Shown here in pieces: positions 42,455 through 48,014 of a DNA stretch of 48,014 bases. Both the position numbers and the translations under genes were made by a program. Under the pieces are notes generated by a model that saw nothing but the letters and a program-made list of their open reading frames with translations, ran no database searches and was not told the origin of the DNA. This stretch comes from Nitrospirales bacterium (GTDB lineage: Bacteria; Nitrospirota; Nitrospiria; Nitrospirales; UBA8639). The stretch spans positions 1-48,014 of the forward strand of contig JALDRK010000029.1 in assembly GCA_031315915.1 (NCBI GenBank), read 5' to 3'. The first letter of the stretch is position 1. Every line of letters begins with the position of its first letter.

Positions 42455-42685
42455 TCAGACTGCTATCGCATGATTGACTGCTGCGCTCCTCATTTGTTCC
42501 TGCACTGTCGGTATAGAGGTGCCATCCTGCCAGCATTCGATAATATGAAGCTGAGGCGGGAGGACTCCCACAGGAACCATGATCTGCGAGGCCCCGACGA
42601 TAGCCTCCTTTGCCGTGATATTTCCCGGTTCCCATGCACGCTTCCATGCCGGCAGAAACAACAAGAACAGGGTATGCCATTTCAT
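42455..42685 (-). CDS. Possible small protein, weakly supported
   Basis: A 76-codon frame starting MKWHTLFLLFLPAWKRAW has a hydrophobic beginning, then GNITAKEAIVGASQIMVPVG and LPPQLHIIECWQDG. The middle looks like a real secreted small protein, but the signal-peptide region is odd (KRAWEPG interrupts it). A frameshift there, or chance, cannot be excluded. GGGGTGG lies shortly before the ATG. I recognise no family. Apart from this frame, 42422-43017 shows only a poor sigma-54-like spacing at 42841 (rejected) and no other gene. Confidence 0.3.
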   Translation of the reverse strand: MKWHTLFLLFLPAWKRAWEPGNITAKEAIVGASQIMVPVGVLPPQLHIIECWQDGTSIPTVQEQMRSAAVNHAIAV

Positions 42686-43017
42686 CGTGGCCACCCCCGC
42701 GGGATTCAATTAAGGCAGGGTGAGTTTTTAGAGTGATATCGATGGTCTACAGAAAGGAGGACTTGAAAGAAAAAGGGAAACACCCTGTATTCTCCTTCCT
42801 GCAGAAAAGATAGCGTCTGACCGGTCTAATGTACTCTGTTTGGTAATTATTTGCCAAGATTTCCAATCGGAGTCATTTGTTGCTATGGGTATCCCTCATG
42901 TTTTGTCGTCCCGACAGTCCGGCGTGATTTCGGCTATTCACACGGCACTTGTCGGTCATTCAAAATGTTATGGTACGAAATTCTTATATTTCGCATTGGT
43001 ATCCAAACGGGGGAGCT

Positions 43018-43950
43018 ATGACTCTATCGGCCTGGGCTGTGATTCTGCTGATGATGCTTACTGGCTGCGTGGGGAGGATGGAAACCAAGCCCGATCTTAC
43101 GATCGCCTGTGGGATGGATTGGCAAGGAAAGGCCGGCATCACGAGGGACGATCTGCCCGAATCATCGGCTAACCATGCATTTCATATGTTGGTGTTTAAC
43201 ATTCACGACCGGCTCCTTCCCGGTTCGTTTTTTTCCTCAGACGCCCATACCGAGGAAGAAGTCGCATGCATTGGCGACCTGGCCTCCCGGTATGACCTGG
43301 CGCTTCTCCAGGAAGCCTTCGTTCGTCCCGCACAACTGGCCCGCTCTACCGGCCATGCCTGGGCCGATCACCCGCATTTTAACGAAGGTGGCGGCGGCGA
43401 CTGGTGGCCCCTTCGCATGATGTGCGAGATCTGCCTGAGTCCGGGCCTGCTCATGCTGGCCCGGGAGCACCCCAAATTTGTCCATGCCGAGCCCTATGAA
43501 GCCTTTTCCGGATGGAATACCGACCTGAATAAAGCCGATGATTTCTTTTCAAAAGGATTGCAGCTCGTTCAATTCCCGGACTTCTGGGTGCTGAATAGCC
43601 ACATGGATGCAGGCCGCGGGCAGGACAGTATTGAGGCCAGAACACTGCAGTTCCGCCAGATCACGGCAACACTGGCCCGGTTGGTCCCGACGGATGCCCC
43701 GCTGCTGATCGGTATGGACTCAAATCTTCGACCTGATCTGGAAGAACAAGATAGGAACGTGTTAGAGGAATTTTTACAATCGAATGGCTTAACCCTGGTA
43801 TACCAGAACGGCCCGGACTTGATCGCAATCAGAAATTTGCAAGCCGAACATCCCCGATCGCTTCCGTTAAAAGGGATACTGAGCGATCACAACGCCTTGT
43901 CGGTGATCCTGCATGTTCAAGACCTCTCCCATTCATCATCAAGACCTTAA
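43018..43950 (+). CDS. Endonuclease/exonuclease/phosphatase-fold lipoprotein
   Basis: With the ATG at 43018 (GGGGGAG upstream) the protein has 310 residues and begins with a lipoprotein signal (MTLSAWAVILLMMLTGC, Cys17), so it is anchored in the periplasmic face of a membrane. The EEP fold is shown by MLVFNIHDR near residue 57, DLALLQEAF (catalytic Glu), NSHMDAGRGQDSIEAR, the D-x-N in IGMDSNLRPD and SDHNALSV near the end. Relatives are sphingomyelinases, phosphoinositide phosphatases or nucleases. The substrate cannot be fixed; the membrane anchoring favours a phospho-ester outside the cytoplasm. A longer frame from 42949 has no signal-like start. Confidence 0.8.
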   Translation: MTLSAWAVILLMMLTGCVGRMETKPDLTIACGMDWQGKAGITRDDLPESSANHAFHMLVFNIHDRLLPGSFFSSDAHTEEEVACIGDLASRYDLALLQEAFVRPAQLARSTGHAWADHPHFNEGGGGDWWPLRMMCEICLSPGLLMLAREHPKFVHAEPYEAFSGWNTDLNKADDFFSKGLQLVQFPDFWVLNSHMDAGRGQDSIEARTLQFRQITATLARLVPTDAPLLIGMDSNLRPDLEEQDRNVLEEFLQSNGLTLVYQNGPDLIAIRNLQAEHPRSLPLKGILSDHNALSVILHVQDLSHSSSRP

Positions 43951-43989
43951 AGAACGATTGATCTCCACCCAGATTTTGAGATTCAGTCA

Positions 43990-44874
43990 TCAAAGCAGGG
44001 AGTGTTGGACATTCCACCGGCGGTGAAGGAGTTGGCGGACAGCGTTCTTCATGTCTTCCAGAGGGAGTTGGACACGCTCTCCATGCCCCGGCAACACCCA
44101 TTCAAAGGCATAATCGAGTAATTTTCTGACCGACCGTTTCAATTGTGCGTCATCCCACACCAGATTTTGAGGCGTCCCAAGCTGCCGAAGAGCACGATCC
44201 CACCAGAGATGATCCCCTGAAAACAAAAACCGGTTCTGATACAGCAGGGCCATGCTTCCTGCGGTATGGCCGGGAACGGGAATGCAGACAAACCCCGGAT
44301 CAATCTGAACGGCCTCATTACCATCGATGACCCGTTCCGCATCGGGCATGGCCGCGACATCGGCCTGGTGAATGATTCGTTTGGCCCCAAAATATTTGGC
44401 ATAGTGAGCTGCATCCGCCACGTCATCCTCATGGCTAAGAAAGATGTAGCGAAGCCCTCCTTGGTCTTCAAAGAACCTCACCAACTGTTTGAGGTAACGG
44501 GGAGAGTCGACTAACCAATTCCCTGAGAGATGTCGAATAAAATAGCTATTGGCGCCAAAGGATTTCTCCGAATTAAATCCCGCATAATACACTCCGTCTT
44601 CTATATGCAGCGGGAAAGAGGCCCGGGCCTCTGAGAATACCTTGGCATCTTTCACTTTGGTGCCGATCGAACCCACCGGACACGCAATCAGAGCTTGATA
44701 CGCAGAGAATTCTTCCTGGGCCGTCTCCGGCTGACGGAAGACCGTTGAATAATCGCCGTCTTCCTTAAACGTCGCAGGAGCCAATTGCCGACAAGTATCG
44801 CAGTCGATACACGTAGAATCAACGTACAAATTCCCGTCGATATTTGTGGGCAATCGTTTCGACAGGTTAGCCAT
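43990..44874 (-). CDS. Ferredoxin-like plus metallo-beta-lactamase-fold protein
   Basis: A 294-residue fusion. The N-terminus (about residues 15-75) is a ferredoxin-like module with C22-x2-C25-x2-C28 (CIDCDTCRQLAP) and C65 in ACPVGSIG, enough for one [4Fe-4S] cluster. The rest is an MBL fold: the first metal motif reads SHEDDVADAAHY, so the H-x-H-x-D-H is reduced to H-x-D-D, followed by PVPGHTAGSMALL, FSGDHLWW and LPGHGERV with the usual later His/Asp. The modified first motif suggests a single-metal or altered site. The combination is known from photosynthetic and other bacteria without an assigned reaction; a redox-linked hydrolase is likely. It stands alone, convergent with the EEP gene. 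Confidence 0.8.
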   Translation of the reverse strand: MANLSKRLPTNIDGNLYVDSTCIDCDTCRQLAPATFKEDGDYSTVFRQPETAQEEFSAYQALIACPVGSIGTKVKDAKVFSEARASFPLHIEDGVYYAGFNSEKSFGANSYFIRHLSGNWLVDSPRYLKQLVRFFEDQGGLRYIFLSHEDDVADAAHYAKYFGAKRIIHQADVAAMPDAERVIDGNEAVQIDPGFVCIPVPGHTAGSMALLYQNRFLFSGDHLWWDRALRQLGTPQNLVWDDAQLKRSVRKLLDYAFEWVLPGHGERVQLPLEDMKNAVRQLLHRRWNVQHSLL

Positions 44875-45114
44875 AGGAGAAGTTTTTCACATCGGTGTCA
44901 TTAGATCCATAATCACATCATACCCATTTCTTATCGGATTTGTTGACCGTCCAAGAGACCGAGATGGAAGAAAGAGGGTAAATACCGACTAAAGATTTTC
45001 TACCCTATCTTTGCTCCGGAATAAATGACGCGAAAAGACCTGCCCCCATCCATGAACTTTATTTGACCCCCATCGAATCTCGTTGGTACTCTCGATTCGA
45101 AATAGGGAGGTACC

Positions 45115-46173
45115 GTGGCATTACAGGTCTTCCTGAGTCATTCCAGCATAGACGGGAAAATCGCCGACGCCTTACAGACGCTGCTCTATGATTTGTTCGG
45201 AAAAGGTGTTGCCGTTGAGTTTTCCTCAGATCAGAAAGCAGGCGGGGGAATCCCTCCCGGCGAAAAGTGGTTGCCCTGGATTAACGAGAAGATCGGTGCC
45301 GCCGACAAAACCTATGTCCTTCTGACGCCCAACTCCATGAACAAGCCATGGGTGCTTTGGGAGTCGGGAGCCGCGGCAGGCGTGGCCTTGGCTGGCCCAA
45401 AGACATCTCCAGTGGTCCCTATTACGTTTGGCATTTCAAATGATGACATACCCAGCCCGTTTGCCAGCACTCAGCATGTGAAAGGGGATACCAAGGAGGC
45501 AGGGGGAATTCTCAGGCTGCTGCAAGACCTCAATAAAGACCTCGGACATCCTCTGACTGACAAGGCTTTCGATTTAACAACCGCCAACTTACTTCCGGGT
45601 TTTTTCCAGAAAATCCAGGATGAACTCAAAAACTCGTCACCTCTCGAAAGCTTGCTCAGTTCCGTTCCCCACCTCTTCTCCGTAAGAGGGTTGGGAGGAC
45701 ACTGGGTCACGAGCTACCAATTCACTTCGGGGGATGCTCTGATGCGCCATTCGGAGGTCGTTCAACTGACACCGGAATCGGACCGGCGATTGAGAGGCAG
45801 GCCCCATTTTCCCGAACCTCGTACGGAGGGTCGTCACAATCCGTTCCGCAATGAGATCGAATTCGAATTGGCCAACCGGCATCTACTCGGCCACTGGAAG
45901 AACCTCAGTGATACACGCTACTTCGGGACTATTCACCTGGCTGTCCTCACGGGCGAGAATGTGTTAGAGGGCTATTACACCGCTTTCGCGAGTGACGTTA
46001 GTGTGGGCTCGGGTCCTTGGAAGTGGGTGCGAATAAAGCCGGAGACCATCAAGGAAGCCGATCTCTCAAAAATGGTGCTTCGTACACCGGCCGAGATCCA
46101 CAGCCTGTTGACCGCTCACAAGAGGCACGCGGGTCCACTGAATCTGACGGATATCATAGAAGGGAAAACCTAG
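45115..46173 (+). CDS. TIR-domain protein with unknown C-terminal domain
   Basis: Starting at a GTG (45115; GGGAGG upstream), the protein has 352 residues. Residues 1-140 are a TIR domain: QVFLSHSSIDGKIADAL, DKTYVLLTPNSMNKPWVLWE and the catalytic-type Glu E83 in WESGAAAGVAL, so NAD+ cleavage is plausible. Residues about 190-320 form a second, beta-rich domain (GGHWVTSYQF, LLGHWKNLSDTRYFGTIHLA, GYYTAFASDVSVGSGPWKW) that I do not recognise; its Trp/Tyr/Gly strands recall small beta-barrels of the lipocalin/avidin kind. It could be the sensor of a TIR-based defence or stress protein. The next gene starts one base after its stop. Confidence 0.78.
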   Translation: MALQVFLSHSSIDGKIADALQTLLYDLFGKGVAVEFSSDQKAGGGIPPGEKWLPWINEKIGAADKTYVLLTPNSMNKPWVLWESGAAAGVALAGPKTSPVVPITFGISNDDIPSPFASTQHVKGDTKEAGGILRLLQDLNKDLGHPLTDKAFDLTTANLLPGFFQKIQDELKNSSPLESLLSSVPHLFSVRGLGGHWVTSYQFTSGDALMRHSEVVQLTPESDRRLRGRPHFPEPRTEGRHNPFRNEIEFELANRHLLGHWKNLSDTRYFGTIHLAVLTGENVLEGYYTAFASDVSVGSGPWKWVRIKPETIKEADLSKMVLRTPAEIHSLLTAHKRHAGPLNLTDIIEGKT

Positions 46174-46596
46174 ATGGCCTTAACGAAGCCGGAGGTAAGG
46201 AAAGTCGTTGAGCGCTACATTCGTGCGTGGGTTGAGCAAGATCCCGATCTGATCCTAACCGTCTTTACCGAATCAGCTACGTATCACGAGCGGGTGCTTG
46301 AAATGCCCATTTGCGGCCATAAGGGGATTCGACAATACTGGCAGGAGAAGGTCGTGAAATCTCAGGGTAGGATCGAATGCAAGCTGTTGAATTTGTACCT
46401 GGACGGTTGCACGGCCATTGCCGAGTGGGAGGCGTGCTTCGACGATGTAAAGCAAGGGGTCCGTAAGCGAATGCGGGAAGTGGCGATCCTGGAGTTCGAA
46501 GGACGATTGATCGCCAGCCTGCGCGAATACTGGGCCTCTCAAGATATAACAACAGGGCAGGGCGGGGAGGAAAAGCAGAGCTGCTCCAGCCACTAA
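46174..46596 (+). CDS. NTF2/SnoaL-like protein coupled to the TIR gene
   Basis: A 140-residue protein whose ATG follows the TIR gene's TAG directly (TAGATG), so the two are co-translated. It has the SnoaL/NTF2 pattern: VVERYIRAWVEQDPDLILTV, then FTESATYHERVLEMPICGHKG, IRQYWQEKVVKSQGRI and AILEFEGRLIASLREYW. The fold is a cone-shaped alpha+beta barrel with a pocket used for small ligands or isomerase/hydrolase reactions. In this context it might bind or modify a nucleotide product, or simply act as a partner subunit; I have no precedent for the pair. The Gly/Glu-rich tail is disordered. Confidence 0.8.
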   Translation: MALTKPEVRKVVERYIRAWVEQDPDLILTVFTESATYHERVLEMPICGHKGIRQYWQEKVVKSQGRIECKLLNLYLDGCTAIAEWEACFDDVKQGVRKRMREVAILEFEGRLIASLREYWASQDITTGQGGEEKQSCSSH

Positions 46597-46907
46597 GGGA
46601 TTAAAGAATTTTGATAAAGGTCGGCAGCGTACTCTCTCTACGCCGAAACGTCTTGGCGCAAACAGGTAGCCATGTTGTCCTACTTACGTACTGAAAGTGT
46701 ACTCCGCACGTCAAAAAACAATGCCACGTTTCAGGACCCAAATGACCATGTCGGTTTTTCTTTCGACATGACTCAAGACAGGACGAGACAAACATTTTTG
46801 ACCAATTCCACCAAATGGGAGACACCAATCGATCCGCTTTCAGGAATCCAAAGGAAGAAACGGTGGGCAATTTTAGAAGCTAAGGCTGATGTGGACCTGT
46901 TGCCCTA
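46597..46907. other. Convergent intergenic stretch
   Basis: These 311 bp lie between the NTF2-like gene (plus) and the SH3 protein gene (minus). Small frames on both strands lack codon or domain support. A GCGTA/TACGC pair near 46629-46646 could form a weak hairpin, without a T-run. Confidence 0.35.
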
Positions 46908-47588
46908 CTAGTAGCGGGAATAAGTTGACTGGCGTGGCCGTGCTTTGAGCACCACTCCGATTAACAGACCGATGAGGACCAAAGCGCCGCCATACAGCAG
47001 CCATTTGAGTTGAGTGTTTTCCTCCAACTGCCTGGCTTTGGCTGATAGCTCTTCCACTTGGGCGGCCAGGCGGGTGTTCTGCTGGGTCAACTCGACGTTA
47101 CGGGCATGCTCCCGGATCGGGTCGGCCGATACGAGTTTCAATTCCGCAAGATCTTTGGACAGCGCTTCAACCTGCGAAGTGAGATTCTGATTCGTGGCCT
47201 TAGTTTCTTTCAGTTCAGCCTGTAAGCTCGCTCGCGCTTCGCGTTCCTTGTCGATTTCGCCTCTCAAGCCCTGAAGCCGTTTTTCGGCTGCGGCCAGCCT
47301 GACCCGAGCAATGGGTTCTCCGATGAGATACTGAGACGTGACCCAACCATCCAGCCCACTGTCAGTCCGAACCTGTGTGAATCCCGCCTCTTCGTCGATT
47401 GCAAGAACGGTCAGCTTGGTCCCGCTTGGCAGGCCACGGTGTAAGATGCGATGGGCCGTTGACGGCCCGCTACGGAGCGGCACGTTCAATTCATCAGAGA
47501 TGTAATTGACATCTCCGACGGCGGCCAATGATTGGGTTGCCACCGCCAAGGAAGAGAAAACACAGACAAGCGTCAGAATGAATTTCAA
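46908..47588 (-). CDS. SH3-domain, coiled-coil, membrane-anchored protein (TIGR04211-like)
   Basis: I place the start at the TTG 47586-47588, nine nt after a perfect AAGGAGG, which gives a clean signal peptide (KFILTLVCVFSSLAVATQSL, then AA before VGDVNY). Residues about 25-90 are a bacterial SH3 domain (YISDELNVPLRSGPSTAHRI, then TQVRTDSGLDGWVTSQYL). A coiled coil (about 95-190) rich in Glu, Gln, Leu and Arg follows, and one membrane helix (about 203-222) stands before a basic tail. With 226 residues it fits the TIGR04211 'SH3 domain protein' group, whose role at the cell envelope is unknown. The longer frame to 47711 would spoil the signal peptide. Confidence 0.75.
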   Translation of the reverse strand: MKFILTLVCVFSSLAVATQSLAAVGDVNYISDELNVPLRSGPSTAHRILHRGLPSGTKLTVLAIDEEAGFTQVRTDSGLDGWVTSQYLIGEPIARVRLAAAEKRLQGLRGEIDKEREARASLQAELKETKATNQNLTSQVEALSKDLAELKLVSADPIREHARNVELTQQNTRLAAQVEELSAKARQLEENTQLKWLLYGGALVLIGLLIGVVLKARPRQSTYSRY

Positions 47589-48014
47589 AACGTGTAACCT
47601 CCTTGTGGGGTCGCCCATCTCAAGAAAGGGTGCTTCGTGCGAAAGGTAGCGCACCATGATCACAGGACTGGGGGAAACACGTGCCCTGTGGGACCAGGGG
47701 ATAAGTAGCAAAGGAGGCGCAAGGTGTCAATGACGCTAGCCTCTCGACTCAAGGATTGGAGGTTAAATAGTTTCAAAATGCAAAAGAAATCGAATTTTTG
47801 AAGAAATTATAAGCACAGCATTAAATCTGTCCGTGAGTATGCGTTTCTCGGTATTCAGAAAAACCGCCAACAATCGGTCCCGCTTTCCTTGTTTTCCATT
47901 CTTCCAGTATTGCCGATCCCCATTGTTCCTTGGAAAGTATGGGCATACTATAGTGTCGCAGAAACAGTTGGGGGGAACCATTGTCTGTGGATTCCCATTG
48001 TCCAAACCAGGAGG
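47589..48014. other. Right-edge intergenic stretch ending in a ribosome-binding site
   Basis: No gene is supported in these 426 bp. The very last bases are AGGAGG (48009-48014), a perfect Shine-Dalgarno sequence on the plus strand, so a plus-strand gene probably begins within about 10 nt beyond the window. Confidence 0.45.

Noticed and set aside
42841..42854. Sigma-54-like TGG...TTGC upstream of the EEP lipoprotein gene
   Set aside because: GG and GC are 9 nt apart instead of 10, and there is no GCCGA/TCGGC array upstream.
46601..46911. Overlapping small frames on both strands between the NTF2-like and SH3 genes
   Set aside because: Neither has a ribosome-binding site, family similarity or coding-like composition.
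1..48014. CRISPR arrays, tRNA/rRNA genes, intact insertion sequences, replication origins
   Set aside because: I looked for regularly spaced repeats, cloverleaf and rRNA signatures and transposase motifs and saw none; the only long repeats are the pair at 36239 and 41293.

Overview
The window reads as chromosomal DNA of a Gram-negative bacterium. It encodes outer-membrane porin-like and OprM-type proteins, lipoproteins with lipoboxes, sigma-54 control and large PAS/GAF signalling proteins. The overall style resembles Nitrospira-like (Nitrospirota) genomes, but I have no marker gene, so the phylum is an inference. No rRNA, tRNA, CRISPR array, intact transposase or phage gene was seen.

Layout. 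(1) 1-9300 is an accessory stretch: two tandem paralogous membrane proteins (the first cut by the window edge), a HepT/MntA toxin-antitoxin pair, a DUF2442/DUF4160 pair, a Sel1-repeat protein, a DHH phosphoesterase and a 'mobile mystery' A/B pair whose Fic-type member has lost its catalytic middle. Three decayed copies of the 3' end of a Fis-HTH regulator gene are scattered between the toxin-antitoxin modules. (2) 9768-19100 is mostly housekeeping and signalling: a fatty-acid desaturase, two single-domain receivers, a five-PAS histidine kinase with a KdpE-like regulator, a secreted PKD-like protein, and a BNR-repeat protein translationally coupled to a MoaD/ThiS-like protein. (3) 19280-31400 is an ECF42-type sigma-factor neighbourhood: one ECF sigma with a long C-terminal extension, four YCII/DGPF proteins, four VOC/PhnB-type proteins, and DUF899, SDR, DUF1579, DUF7002-like, GNAT, RidA-like, metallo-beta-lactamase-fold and arylamine N-acetyltransferase genes. 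A TGTCGATTT element lies upstream of five of the minus-strand genes between 17915 and 25711. At three of them it is followed at 16-17 nt by CGAC, which looks like the sigma factor's own promoter.

(4) 31542-42421 is an RND-type efflux locus spread over one strand: an RND pump gene carrying a frameshift, its periplasmic adaptor, a GAF3-AAA+-Fis sigma-54 activator, an OprM/NodT outer-membrane factor, a stand-alone STAS protein and a TerB-Coq4 fusion. Upstream of both the adaptor gene and the STAS gene is the same regulatory assembly: a sigma-54 promoter (TGGAATA-n-TCCTTGC), then about 100-145 bp further up a 32-bp array of four alternating GCCGA/TCGGC half-sites spaced exactly 4 nt apart, then a ~205-bp direct repeat. 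The copy near the activator gene ends in vestigial codons of the TerB-Coq4 gene. The whole intergenic control region has therefore been duplicated, and the activator encoded between the copies probably controls both halves of the efflux system. (5) 42949-48014 carries an EEP-fold lipoprotein, a ferredoxin-MBL protein, a TIR-domain protein with an unrecognised C-terminal domain coupled to an NTF2-like gene, and an SH3/coiled-coil membrane protein.

The strongest candidates for something undescribed are the duplicated sigma-54 control island of the efflux locus, the ECF42 regulon sites, the TIR/NTF2 pair and the Fis-HTH scars around toxin-antitoxin modules.
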